The notes: a model not told the origin generated them from the letters alone. Positions 50,395-58,852 are shown, counted from the first letter of the stretch. The stretch: DNA of 64,000 nt from Sphingomonadales bacterium (GCA_016720115.1 JADJXT010000001.1:1488001-1552000), one strand, 5' to 3'. Numbers and translations: made by a program.

Positions 50395-52794
50395 ATGACG
50401 CATTCTCTTCCCCTTTTGCCCCTGCGCGACATCGTCGTGTTTCCGGGCATGGTCGTTCCCCTGTTCGTCGGGCGCGACAAATCGGTTGTCGCGCTTGAAA
50501 AGGCGATGGCTGCGGACAAGGAGATTTTCCTTGTAACCCAGCTTGATCCTGCAGAGGACGATCCCGATTATGACGATCTCTACACTGTGGGGGTTTCCGC
50601 CACGGTGATGCAGTTGCTCAAACTGCCCGACGGCACCGTTCGCGTGCTGGTTGAGGGCAAGCAACGCGCCAACCTGCTGCGCCTGCACCAGCGCACGGCC
50701 GACTATGTCGAAGCCGAAGTCGAAATGATCGAAGCTGCGGCAGCCGAAGGCCCGGAAACGACCGCGCTGATGCGTTCGGTGGTCGATCAGTTCGAAAATT
50801 ATTCGAAGCTCAACAAGAAGATTCCGTCCGAAACTGCGGTGCAACTCGCCGAGATTGAGGATGCTGCGCAACTGGCAGATGCGGTTGCCGCAAATATCAA
50901 CCTCAAGGTTTCCGACAAGCAGGCCTTGCTGGTTGAGGGCGATCCGCTGAAGCGCCTCGAAATGGCTTTTGCCTTCATGGAAGGCGAACTGGGCGTGCTG
51001 CAGGTCGAAAAGAAGATCCGTGGGCGCGTGAAGCGGCAAATGGAAAAGTCGCAGCGCGAATATTACCTCAACGAGCAGTTAAAGGCGATCCAGCGCGAAC
51101 TTGGCAATGGCGATGAGGATGGCGGCGACGAGCTTGCCGAACTGCAGACCAAGATCGACACGCTGAAGCTTTCGAAAGAAGCCAAGACCAAGGCGCAAGC
51201 CGAGATGAAAAAGCTGCGCAGCATGGCTCCGATGTCTGCCGAAGCTACGGTAGTGCGCAACTATCTCGACTCGCTGCTGGGTGTTCCCTGGGGCAAGAAA
51301 ACGAAGTTGAAGCGCGATATCGCAAAGGCGCAGGACATCCTCGACGCCGATCATTTCGCGCTCGAAAAGGTCAAGGACCGTATCGTCGAATATCTGGCGG
51401 TGCAGGCGCGCACCAACAAGCTGAAGGGCCCGATCCTCTGCCTTGTCGGCCCGCCGGGCGTGGGAAAAACCTCGCTGGGCAAGTCGATTGCCAAGGCGAC
51501 CGGTCGTGAGTTCATCCGTCAGTCGCTTGGCGGTGTGCGCGACGAGGCCGAAATCCGTGGGCACCGCCGCACCTATATCGGCTCGATGCCGGGCAAGATT
51601 GCGTCGAACCTGAAAAAGGCCGGGACGATGAATCCGCTGTTCCTGCTCGATGAGATCGACAAGCTGGGGCAGGATTTCCGCGGCGATCCGGCTTCGGCAC
51701 TGCTTGAGGTGCTCGATCCCGAACAGAATAACAAGTTCAACGACCATTATCTGGAAATCGATCTTGATCTGTCGGACGTGATGTTCGTGACCACCGCGAA
51801 CAGCATGAACCTGCCGCAGCCCTTGCTTGACCGCATGGAGATCATCCGGCTTGAAGGCTATACCGAGGATGAGAAGCTCGAAATCGCCAAGCGCCATCTG
51901 GTTGATAAGCAGGTCAAGGCGCACGGCTTGAAAAAGGGCGAATTCGAAGTCAGCGATGATGGGCTGCGCGACCTGATCCGTTATTACACGCGTGAGGCCG
52001 GCGTTCGCACGCTTGAGCGGGAGATTGCGAAGCTCGCCCGAAAGGCGCTGCGCCGTATCCTTGAAGGCAAGGCGAAGAATGTTGCGATCACGCCGGAAAA
52101 TCTTGCCGAATTTTCGGGCGTTCGCAAATATCGCCATGGTATCGGTGAGGATGAGAACCAGATTGGTGCCGTGACAGGGCTTGCCTGGACCCAGGTTGGC
52201 GGCGAATTGCTGACCATCGAGGCGGTGACTGTCCCCGGAAAGGGCCAGATCAAAACCACCGGCAAGCTTGGCGAAGTCATGTCGGAATCGATCCAGGCGG
52301 CGCTTTCCTATGTGAAGGCGCGCGCGCCGAGCTATGGCATCAAGCCCTCAATCTTCAATCGCAAGGATGTGCACATCCACTTGCCCGAAGGTGCGGTGCC
52401 CAAGGATGGGCCGTCGGCGGGTATCGGCATGGTCACGGCAATCGTTTCCACGCTGACTGGCGTCGCCGTGCATCGCGACGTTGCGATGACCGGCGAAGTG
52501 ACGCTGCGCGGACGGGTGCTGCCCATTGGCGGATTGAAGGAAAAACTGCTCGCGGCGCTGCGCGGCGGCATCAAGACGGTGCTGATCCCGCAGGAGAATG
52601 AGAAAGATCTTGCCGAGATACCCGCGAATATCAAGGAAGGGCTGGAAATCATTCCCGTGACCCATGTCGATCAAGTGCTGGCGCGGGCGCTGGTTGCGCC
52701 GCTCGATCCGGTTGAGTGGACAGAGGCGGACGAACTGGCTGCCTTGCAGCCGCCTGCGGTGACGGCAGCACCGGGATCGGCCGTTACGCACTGA
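50395..52794 (+). CDS. lon: ATP-dependent protease Lon (LonA)
   Basis: From ATG 50395 after GGAG this is a protein of about 800 residues, as usual for LonA. It has an N-terminal LON substrate-binding domain (LPLLPLRDIVVFPGMVVPLF), coiled coil, AAA+ module with Walker A GPPGVGKTSLGKS and Walker B FLLDEIDKL, and a C-terminal protease domain with the catalytic serine in KDGPSAGIGM and lysine in GGLKEKLLAA. It degrades misfolded and regulatory proteins, including CcrM and SciP-type regulators in alphaproteobacteria. Monocistronic: a terminator follows at 52818. Confidence 0.98.
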   Translation: MTHSLPLLPLRDIVVFPGMVVPLFVGRDKSVVALEKAMAADKEIFLVTQLDPAEDDPDYDDLYTVGVSATVMQLLKLPDGTVRVLVEGKQRANLLRLHQRTADYVEAEVEMIEAAAAEGPETTALMRSVVDQFENYSKLNKKIPSETAVQLAEIEDAAQLADAVAANINLKVSDKQALLVEGDPLKRLEMAFAFMEGELGVLQVEKKIRGRVKRQMEKSQREYYLNEQLKAIQRELGNGDEDGGDELAELQTKIDTLKLSKEAKTKAQAEMKKLRSMAPMSAEATVVRNYLDSLLGVPWGKKTKLKRDIAKAQDILDADHFALEKVKDRIVEYLAVQARTNKLKGPILCLVGPPGVGKTSLGKSIAKATGREFIRQSLGGVRDEAEIRGHRRTYIGSMPGKIASNLKKAGTMNPLFLLDEIDKLGQDFRGDPASALLEVLDPEQNNKFNDHYLEIDLDLSDVMFVTTANSMNLPQPLLDRMEIIRLEGYTEDEKLEIAKRHLVDKQVKAHGLKKGEFEVSDDGLRDLIRYYTREAGVRTLEREIAKLARKALRRILEGKAKNVAITPENLAEFSGVRKYRHGIGEDENQIGAVTGLAWTQVGGELLTIEAVTVPGKGQIKTTGKLGEVMSESIQAALSYVKARAPSYGIKPSIFNRKDVHIHLPEGAVPKDGPSAGIGMVTAIVSTLTGVAVHRDVAMTGEVTLRGRVLPIGGLKEKLLAALRGGIKTVLIPQENEKDLAEIPANIKEGLEIIPVTHVDQVLARALVAPLDPVEWTEADELAALQPPAVTAAPGSAVTH

Positions 52795-52817
52795 TCTGTT
52801 TCGGCAGAGAATCGCAA

Positions 52818-52862
52818 AGCAGGACGCAACGCCGGATGACGTTGCGTCCTGCTGTGTTTTTG
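52818..52862 (+). terminator. lon terminator
   Basis: AGCAGGACGCAACG (52818-52831) pairs perfectly with CGTTGCGTCCTGCT (52840-52853) around an 8-nt loop, followed by GTGTTTTT. The stem is 14 bp and lies about 25 bp after the lon stop. Confidence 0.9.
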
Positions 52863-52977
52863 GCGTTGGCACAGTGGTTCGACTTCAAGCTGTGATGGAT
52901 TTTACGCGTTTCGTCTCATTTATCGACAGAATATCTGTCAATTCCCCGAAAAGCGCCGTTTTTTGCGGATATTTCCT

Positions 52978-53006
52978 TTGACAGAGGGCGGATTCTACTC
53001 CTTATT
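52978..53006 (+). promoter_or_regulatory. candidate promoter of the HU gene
   Basis: TTGACA at 52978-52983 is a perfect -35 hexamer. With a 17-bp spacer, CTTATT at 53001-53006 is a plausible but imperfect -10. The HU start follows 75 bp later with AGGGGG in between. The rest of the gap 52863-53080 shows only an AT-rich palindromic patch near 52930 (GACAGAATATCTGTC). Confidence 0.4.
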
Positions 53007-53080
53007 CCCGGTCCGGCCCAGCCGCGATTCCTTCCCGGAATTGGTCCATAATATTCATTTGAGAGGGGGATCCCTATACT

Positions 53081-53353
53081 ATGAACAAAAATGATCTCGT
53101 CGCAGCCGTTGCAGACGCAAGCGGCCTCAGCAAAACCGATGCAGGCAAGGCAGTGGAAGCTACCTTTGACGCCATCACCAAGGCACTCAAAAAGGGCGGC
53201 GAAGTTCGCCTCGTAGGCTTTGGCACCTTTGCTGTCGCCAAGCGCAAGGCTTCGACCGGTCGTAATCCGCGCACCGGCGAAGAGATGAAGATTCCTGCTT
53301 CGAACCAGCCCAAGTTCAAGGCTGGCAAGGCGCTCAAGGATGCCGTGAACTAA
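53081..53353 (+). CDS. DNA-binding protein HU
   Basis: This 90-residue histone-like protein has the standard HU plan: helical dimerisation start (MNKNDLVAAVADASGLSKTD), GGEVRLVGFGTFAVAKRKA, the DNA-binding arm TGRNPRTGEEMKIPAS and the end FKAGKALKDAVN. It bends and compacts DNA as a homodimer or heterodimer. It follows lon as in many proteobacteria but has its own promoter region and terminator. Confidence 0.97.
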   Translation: MNKNDLVAAVADASGLSKTDAGKAVEATFDAITKALKKGGEVRLVGFGTFAVAKRKASTGRNPRTGEEMKIPASNQPKFKAGKALKDAVN

Positions 53354-53380
53354 GTTTCACGAGCAATCGTAAAACAGATG

Positions 53381-53409
53381 AGGCGGAACCTTCGGGTTCC
53401 GCCTTTTTT
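53381..53409 (+). terminator. HU gene terminator
   Basis: AGGCGGAACC, loop TTCG, then GGTTCCGCCT followed by TTTTT. A 10-bp stem with a stable tetraloop and T-run 28 bp after the HU stop. Confidence 0.92.
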
Positions 53410-53430
53410 GTTGCCCTCGACCATTCGCAA

Positions 53431-53461
53431 AAAAAATGCCGCTGCATCGTTTTGCAGCGGC
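53431..53461 (-). terminator. terminator for the small membrane protein at 53498
   Basis: GCCGCTGCA and TGCAGCGGC (53438-53461) form a 9-bp stem with a 6-nt loop. On the minus strand the stem is followed by a run of T (the A-run at 53430-53436). It lies about 36 bp after the stop of the minus-strand gene. Confidence 0.85.
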
Positions 53462-53497
53462 GCTTCATGCGACGGGAGGCAAATGCTGTTCGGCGGT

Positions 53498-53749
53498 TCA
53501 GGCCGCCCGCAACCGGCCAAAGGCAAATGCCTGTTGTTCAGGCTGCGGCTCCAGTTCGTTGACGACGACCAGTCGCACACGCTGGCCGGTATAACGCACG
53601 GCACCCACGCGGATAACCCGTTCTACCGGCGCACCGCGCATAGCCGCAATCTCCCCGATACGATCCCATTTCTGCGCCAGTGCCAGCACGATCGCATAAG
53701 CCGAAAGGATGAAAGCAGTCGCGAAAAGGGCAGCAATAGCGAACGTCAT
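53498..53749 (-). CDS. 83-residue single-pass membrane protein
   Basis: ATG 53749 follows GGAGAATCC. The N-terminus is a transmembrane helix (FAIAALFATAFILSAYAIVLAL), followed by a soluble part with RGAPVERVIRVGAVRYTG and a glutamine-rich end. I do not recognise a family. A good ribosome site and its own terminator support it as a real gene. It is divergent from the M20 peptidase. Confidence 0.65.
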   Translation of the reverse strand: MTFAIAALFATAFILSAYAIVLALAQKWDRIGEIAAMRGAPVERVIRVGAVRYTGQRVRLVVVNELEPQPEQQAFAFGRLRAA

Positions 53750-53886
53750 GTGGATTCTCCGAATCACCAGTATTTCCCCATATGTTCTATATATGTTCCG
53801 ACCTGTCAATATAAAAATTCTGCGGTTGAAAACAGTCATTGCGGGCGATAGCTTTGCGTCTTCAATTCACTGATTGGGGGCGCAAT

Positions 53887-55299
53887 ATGTCGGCTGGAAA
53901 ATGGATGGTTGCTGCGGGTTTTGCGGCGCTGGCGGGCAATGCGGCAAGTGCGCAAGGGTTGCGGCTTGATCAGGCGGCGTTCCGCGAGCTTTATGCCGAA
54001 CTGGTCAACACCAACACGGCCTATTCCAATGGCAGCTGCACCATCGCCGCCGAGCAATTGGCCAGGCGTATGCACGATGCCGGTTTCACCAAGGACGAGG
54101 CGCGGGTCATCGTCGTTCCGGGCTTTGAACGCGAAGGCAATCTGGTTGCCGAGTATAAAGGCACATCGAAAAAGCTGAAGCCGATGTTGCTGCTGGCGCA
54201 TATCGATGTGGTCGAAGCGAAGCGCGAAGACTGGACCCGCGATCCCTTCACGCTGATTGAGGAGGACGGATTTTTCTACGCCAGAGGTGTCGCGGACGAC
54301 AAGGTGCAGGCAGCGATCTGGGTCGACAGCCTGATCCGCTTCAAGAAGGAGGGCTATCGGCCGAAGCGCACCATCAAGCTGGCGGCGACCTGCGGCGAGG
54401 AAAGCTCGAGCAAGGCGCTGAACGGGGCCGAGTGGCTGGCGCGCAACATGCCCGAAACGCTTTCGGCTGAGTTCGCGCTCAACGAAGGCGGTGGCGGGCG
54501 GCTCGACGCGGCGGGCAAGTGGCATTTCCTGGCGATGCAGGTCGGCGAAAAGGCCAACCGCACCTTCGACCTCGAAGCGACCAATCCCGGCGGGCACAGC
54601 TCGGTACCGCGCCCCGACAATGCGATCTACGATCTGGCAGAGGCGATCGTCGCGGTGAAGAATCACGGCTTTCCGGTGCAATTGAACGATACCACGCGCG
54701 CCTTTCTGAAACAGATGGCGCCGGTTGCGCCCCAGCCTGCGCAAAAGGCGATTGCCGATCTGCTCGCCAATGAAAGCGACGTGGCAGCGGGGCGGCTGCT
54801 GTCGACCGATCCGATGCTCAATTCCACGCTGCGCACCACCTGCGTGGCGACGATGCTGGAGGCAGGCCATGCTATCAACGCGCTGCCGCAGCGGGCGAAG
54901 GGCACGGTCAACTGCCGCATCGTTCCGGGGATGAGCGCCGATGAAACGCAGGCGGCGCTTGCGAAGGCCATCGCCAATCCGCGCATCACGATCACCCTGC
55001 GCAAGCCGCACCGCCCGCTCGCGGTGCCGCCGCCGCTCGACAAGCGCATCCTTGATCCGGCGGTGAAGCTGGCGGCGGAAACCTATCCCGGCATTCCCGT
55101 TGTGCCGACCATGTCGACCGGTGCCACCGATGCGACGATGACGGCGCTGATCGGCATCCCGACCTATGGCGTTCCCGGTATCTTCTACGAAGCCGATGGC
55201 GGCGGGGTGCACGGGCTGAACGAGCGGCTGCGGGTCAAATCGGTTTATGACGGGCGCGATTATCTGCACCGGCTGGTGAAGATCTACGCCGACAAATAA
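53887..55299 (+). CDS. exported M20/M28-type zinc peptidase
   Basis: The ATG at 53887 gives 470 residues with a signal peptide (WMVAAGFAALAGNAASA). The di-zinc M20 motifs are LLAHIDVVEA (His, then Asp), YARGVADDK (bridging Asp), TCGEESSS (catalytic and metal Glu pair) and the C-terminal GVHGLNER (His). The central insertion for dimerisation (NPGGHSSVPRPDNA) is present. Similar to carboxypeptidases and dipeptidases that take up peptides in the periplasm; substrate not determined. A longer in-frame start at 53839 lacks a signal. Confidence 0.9.
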   Translation: MSAGKWMVAAGFAALAGNAASAQGLRLDQAAFRELYAELVNTNTAYSNGSCTIAAEQLARRMHDAGFTKDEARVIVVPGFEREGNLVAEYKGTSKKLKPMLLLAHIDVVEAKREDWTRDPFTLIEEDGFFYARGVADDKVQAAIWVDSLIRFKKEGYRPKRTIKLAATCGEESSSKALNGAEWLARNMPETLSAEFALNEGGGGRLDAAGKWHFLAMQVGEKANRTFDLEATNPGGHSSVPRPDNAIYDLAEAIVAVKNHGFPVQLNDTTRAFLKQMAPVAPQPAQKAIADLLANESDVAAGRLLSTDPMLNSTLRTTCVATMLEAGHAINALPQRAKGTVNCRIVPGMSADETQAALAKAIANPRITITLRKPHRPLAVPPPLDKRILDPAVKLAAETYPGIPVVPTMSTGATDATMTALIGIPTYGVPGIFYEADGGGVHGLNERLRVKSVYDGRDYLHRLVKIYADK

Positions 55300-55305
55300 G
55301 CCGCG

Positions 55306-55713
55306 TCAGTTCGCGTTGATCTTCCCGCGGCGGGCGGCGAACCAGTCACGCAGCATCGCCTGCGTGCAGCCGGTAAAGCCGCCGCTGCCGTTTACCGAGC
55401 AACTGTTCGGGCGCACATCGGCGGCGAAGCGATCGAGCGTTTCGACGGCAGATGCCCATGACCGGTCGGTGACCACATGTTCCTTGCGGCGCAATTCGCG
55501 CGGGATGCGGTAACGTTCGCTTTCGGGCACGGTCGCGCAGACGACGATTTCGTCACCCTCGGGCGGGCGGCATTTCTCCTCACCAAAGGCGACGAGGAAG
55601 GAGATGCGTTCGGGCAGTTCGGACGGGGCAGGGGGCGGTGTATCGTCCTGTGCCGACAAGGGTGAGGCGACAACAAGCGCGAGCAATGCGCAGCGTTTAA
55701 GGTTGAAAGACAA
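55306..55713 (-). CDS. small exported protein, unknown function
   Basis: Translation most likely begins at TTG 55713, with AGGAGAA at ideal spacing, giving 135 residues. The frame is open further upstream, but that part runs through a repeat and gives no sensible protein. The N-terminus is a signal peptide (CALLALVVASPLSA). The mature part has GDEIVVCATVPESERYRIP, a pattern seen in sphingomonad exported proteins of unknown role, and a possible disulfide (NSCSVNGSGGFTGCTQ). Its end is 6 bp from the peptidase stop (convergent). Confidence 0.68.
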   Translation of the reverse strand: MSFNLKRCALLALVVASPLSAQDDTPPPAPSELPERISFLVAFGEEKCRPPEGDEIVVCATVPESERYRIPRELRRKEHVVTDRSWASAVETLDRFAADVRPNSCSVNGSGGFTGCTQAMLRDWFAARRGKINAN

Positions 55714-55845
55714 GGGAATTCTCCTGCTGCGCGGTGTTGACCAGCGGCTATGGCGCGCGGCGTGAACGGTGGGTGAATGATGGGGGCAGGGGGCAGAGCG
55801 GTTACAATTTGCGAAATTTGCTTCCGGAATTACCACGGGAAATGA

Positions 55846-55913
55846 CCCTCTCCCCTTGCGGGAGAGGATAGGAAGCCTTAACCGCAAGGCTTAGGCGAAG
55901 TTGGAGAGGGGGG
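55846..55913. repeat. dispersed CCCTCTCCC hairpin repeat
   Basis: CCCTCTCCCCTTGCGGGAGAGG at the left is a hairpin; GCCTTAACCGCAAGGC next to it is another; the element closes with GAAGTTGGAGAGGGGG, which pairs back to the start. This is a common intergenic repeat type in this group. It lies in the 459-bp gene-free stretch 55714-56172. Confidence 0.7.
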
Positions 55914-55962
55914 CTGCCGCTAACGTGGTGCGCCACACGCAAGCCGCGTCAACCCGAACGTA

Positions 55963-56110
55963 GCGCCAGATTGTTTCACGCGGAGGCGCGGAGGGCGCTG
56001 AGGGGATGAACCTGAATTAAGTATTGTGTCCCCGGAATTAACGCAGAGACGCAGAGGCCGCTGAGGGTTTGGATCTAAATTAAGGAATTAAGTATTGTGT
56101 CCCCGGAATT
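55963..56110 (+). repeat. two tandem repeat units left of the FGE/IS cassette
   Basis: Unit 1 (55963-56040) reads GCGCCAGATTGTTTCACGCG...GAGG...CCTGAATTAAGTATTGTGTC...CGGAATTA. Unit 2 (56041-56110) repeats it from the CGCAGAGACGCAGAGG part to TAAGTATTGTGTCCCCGGAA. An inverted copy stands at 57911-57988 on the other side of the cassette. Confidence 0.8.
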
Positions 56111-56172
56111 CTGCCCAACTACTTCGTTCCAGAAAGGGCTTTCAGAAGCAAGAAAGCGATTGGAGTTTTTGA

Positions 56173-56946
56173 ATGACTAAGTTGTCGAATTGGCTCAGAG
56201 GGATCATCTTAATTGGTCTTTTAGTACCGGCAAGTTGTTCGGCAAATACTGGTAATAATAGTAGTTCCGACCAGAATGGCGATAAGATATCTGTACTAAA
56301 TCTTTGTCACGAGTGCCCTGTATTCATCGGTGTTCCCAAAGCCGAATCTCCACGGCGTCCGATTGTCTTTGTGTCAAAGTTTGAGTTGACTTGGAACAAC
56401 TATCTTGCGGCCGTTGACGCGGGGCGATGTGCCATTCCAAACCCAAATTCGGGGCATCGGCCTGCCGGCGAAAACGACCTGCTTCTCAATATTGAAAACT
56501 TACGGATTGACTGGCCAATCGGTGTTTTAGGCGCTGCGGATGTCGAATGTTACATTGGGTGGCTGCAGGAAAAGACTGGGTACATTGTTTCATTACCAAC
56601 TGGAGATGAATGGGAATGGTTTGCTCGTTCAGGTAAAGAAAAAATCAAGTTTCCTTGGGGTAATTATCCGGACAATAGCAAAGAGGCACTGAAAGGCGCG
56701 GTTATTGATTCGGTGAACGAGGGACCAGTTGAATACTCAAGAGGTGGGAAGTATTTATCAGGTGTAAAAGTTGGCCTTTTTCCTCCAAATCCTTGGGGAA
56801 TTTATGACATTATGGGTAATATGAGAGAATTAACCGCTGATACTATTTCTGGCGAGGTTTGGTTTGAAAGACATAAAGAAAGTAGTTTTGCAAAAAGTAC
56901 TCGCGATAAGTCTAGGTTTCGTGGACAAAGGGGATCCAGAGTTTGA
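56173..56946 (+). pseudogene. formylglycine-generating enzyme-like lipoprotein, 3' end cut by IS
   Basis: ATG 56173 after GGAG; lipoprotein signal ending LVPASC. The rest follows the FGE/SUMF1 fold: TWNNYLAAVD, IGWLQEKTGYIVSLPTGDEW and NPWGIYDIMGNMRELT. The usual C-terminal RGGSW and GFRC blocks, with the copper-binding cysteines of true FGE, are missing. From residue 247 the frame runs into IS sequence. Joining the two IS flanks gives only SREY and a stop, so the missing end is not restored. The DNA is visibly AT-richer than all neighbours, which suggests recent transfer. Catalysis is unlikely. Confidence 0.75.
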
Positions 56947-57707
56947 CTGAGGCGAGAGCGACGAAGCCGAGGTAGGATTCCTTGGTTTTGTCATAGCGGG
57001 TCGCCACCCTGCGCCAGTTCTTGAGCTTGTTGAACAGGCGTTCGATCAGGTTGCGCCACTTGTATTTCGCGCGGTCGTGCGGGGCGGGATTGCGCCGGTT
57101 GGCCTTGGCCGGGATCACCGTCTCGACGCCAGCGGCCTCGATTTCCTCGCGGATTGCATCGGCATCGTAGCCCCGATCCGCCAGGAAGGCCTCGATCCGG
57201 TCGGTTATCATGCGGAACAGCGGAGCAAAGCCCTGCACATCATGCGCCTGCCCCGGTGTCAGCACGAAGCCGAGGGGCAAGCCTCTGGCATCGCACCTCG
57301 CGTGGAGCTTGGTGGTGAAGCCCCCGCGCGATCGGCCAAGCGCCTCGGTTTGCTGAGTCCCCTTTTTATGCCGACGGCACAATGATGTGCCCGGACCACC
57401 GTGCTGTCGATCATGTCGGCGGCAGTGTCGCGCCCGCCAGTTCGGCCAGCGTCTCGAGCATGGCATCGAACACGCCGGTTGTGACCCATCGTCGATAGCG
57501 CCGGAACACGCTGTTCCACTTGCCATACTCATCCGGCAGGTGCCGCCACTGCGCGCCGGTCCGCGCGATCCAGATCATGCCTTCGAAATAGCGGCGGTTA
57601 TCCTGTGCCGGGCGGCATCCACGACCATGCTCAGGCGGCAAAAGCGGCCCGATCACTTCCCATTCCTCGTCCGTAACGCCAATCCGCTCGCCCAAGACTG
57701 CCTCCAA
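56912..57707 (-). pseudogene. IS5-family transposase in three frames
   Basis: DDE transposase read on the minus strand. Frame A (57707-57411) gives the N-terminal part (DEEWEVIGPLLPPEHGRG, GVFDAMLETLAEL). A second frame holds the first catalytic Asp (AADMIDSTVVRAHHCAVGIK). The third (to 56912) holds LGRSRGGFTTKLHARCDARG, LADRGYDADAIREEI and the RNLIERLFNKLKNWRR end. Each switch is a -1 shift: near CTGGCGGGCGCGAC (about 57430) and at ATAAAAAGGGG (about 57370). One may be programmed, as in IS427-type elements; two suggest decay. The stop TAG lies in the target-site CTAG. Confidence 0.8.
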
Positions 57708-57760
57708 AAGCCAGCCTTGAATCAGCGACCGAGTCCACAGTCAAGCTTTGTCCACGAAAC
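56916..57760 (-). mobile_element. IS5-family (IS427-like) insertion sequence
   Basis: About 845 bp. The terminal inverted repeats are GTTTCGTGGACAAAG (left) and CTTTGTCCACGAAAC (right), perfect over 15 bp, flanked on both sides by CTAG (56912-56915 and 57761-57764), either a 4-bp CTAG target duplication or TA with one more base in each repeat. It carries one minus-strand transposase split over three frames. It interrupts the FGE-like gene. Confidence 0.92.
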
Positions 57761-57884
57761 CTAGAGAGTATTGAAAGTTCATGCTATTTTTGGCGCAAGG
57801 CACGAAGACGCGAAGGGGTGGGGTTTCCGGATGCGATCACAGCATTTCAGCCTCGGCGTTCTTGCCTTTATTCTTTGGCGCCTT

Positions 57885-57906
57885 GCAAGCCTGCTTGCAG
57901 GCTTGC
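57885..57906. repeat. perfect 10-bp-arm palindrome
   Basis: GCAAGCCTGC, loop TT, GCAGGCTTGC, just outside the right cassette repeat. Confidence 0.75.
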
Positions 57907-57910
57907 CCTC

Positions 57911-57988
57911 AATAATTCCGGACACAATGCTTGGTTCAGACGCAAACCCTCTGCGTTCTCTGCGCCTCTGCGTGAAACAATCCGGCGC
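57911..57988 (-). repeat. inverted copy of the cassette repeat (right side)
   Basis: Read on the minus strand it begins GCGCCGGATTGTTTCACGCA, continues GAGGCGCAGAG...GCAGAGGG, and ends CCAAGCATTGTGTCCGGAAT, matching unit 1 at 55963-56040 with scattered changes. Together the copies bracket about 2 kb. Confidence 0.8.
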
Positions 57989-58242
57989 GGGGTTCGGGAG
58001 AGCGCTCTGGCGGAGGTGGTGCAACTCGACGCCGACCCCTCCGGCTCGCCTGCGGCGATCCGCCTCCCCGCACCGGGGAGGTGTTTGGTGGCCTCTCGAT
58101 CAACGGCCCAAATTCCGATGACACAACACCAATCAAAAGCCAGTACCGTTCGGGCAATCCACTACCTCTCCCCCCAGAATTTGAGATTATCCCCTTGCCC
58201 CCCAAAGGCGCGCCTGCCATCGCGCGGGGAGAGGAGAGGGAA

Positions 58243-58680
58243 TTGAACGCACATCCATCCGCCGATACGCTGATGCTCGATGCCGACGCGGTGAACGCGT
58301 TTTTGCTGAGGGCTTTTCCCCACATGCAGGAGGAGCGGAGGGGCAAGGTGGTTGCCTTGCGGCCGGGACATGCGCGTTTGCACATGGCGTCTGACGATAC
58401 GAGCCTGCGCCCCGGCGGCATCGTTTCCGGGCCGACGCAGATGGGCTTTGCCGATGCCGCGGCCTATGCCGTCATCCTTGCGCATATCGGCCTTGTCGCG
58501 ATGGCGGTGACGACGGCACTCAATTTCCAGTTCCTCCGGCCCGCCCGGCCGGGATTGCTGACGGCGGATGCTTCGCTGCTGCGGCTTGGCAGGCGGCTGG
58601 CGGTGGTCGATGTCCGGCTTTGGACCGATGACGAGGATAAGCCGGTCGGCCAGGCCAATGTGACCTACGCCATTCCCTGA
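58243..58680 (+). CDS. PaaI-family hotdog thioesterase
   Basis: Likely start TTG 58243 with GAGGAGAGGG just upstream, giving 145 residues; ATG 58273 is an alternative. The frame is open further upstream, but there it reads through repeat sequence. The hotdog fold is visible: RPGHARLHM, LRPGGIVSGPTQMGFADAAAYA (the PaaI/YbgC-type catalytic helix) and TTALNFQFLRPARPGLL. The family hydrolyses acyl-CoA thioesters, often aromatic ones. Substrate unknown. It is upstream of rpsB by 172 bp, probably a separate transcript. Confidence 0.82.
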   Translation: MNAHPSADTLMLDADAVNAFLLRAFPHMQEERRGKVVALRPGHARLHMASDDTSLRPGGIVSGPTQMGFADAAAYAVILAHIGLVAMAVTTALNFQFLRPARPGLLTADASLLRLGRRLAVVDVRLWTDDEDKPVGQANVTYAIP

Positions 58681-58852
58681 AGCGGGGGCTGCTGCGCCGC
58701 CTTGCGCAACCAGCACTTGACGAATCCCCGCCGCGCCGTTAACGGGCCGCCCTATTCCACATGGAAGGCGCACATACCGGTGCCAATCCCTGTATCTTCG
58801 GATCGGGGTGCGGTTCTTGCCTTCCAGAGGTTCAACCGGAAGGAGAAAGACT

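Larger units (their letters stand above)
57765..58242. other. gene-free stretch right of the IS, made of repeats
   Basis: This 478-bp interval holds no supported gene. It contains the palindrome at 57885, the inverted cassette repeat at 57911-57988, then a dispersed GC-rich repeat (GGCGGAGGTGGTGCAACTCG, and CCTCCCCGCACCGGGGAGG near 58063-58081), then a CT-rich stretch leading into the ribosome binding site of the thioesterase gene. Confidence 0.6.

Noticed and set aside
53836..55269. 477-codon open frame on the minus strand
   Set aside because: Antisense shadow of the M20 peptidase gene; Arg/His-rich with no motif.
55714..58242. CRISPR array
   Set aside because: The repeats here are two tandem units and an inverted one with long, dissimilar lengths, not regular short repeats with unique spacers; no cas genes.
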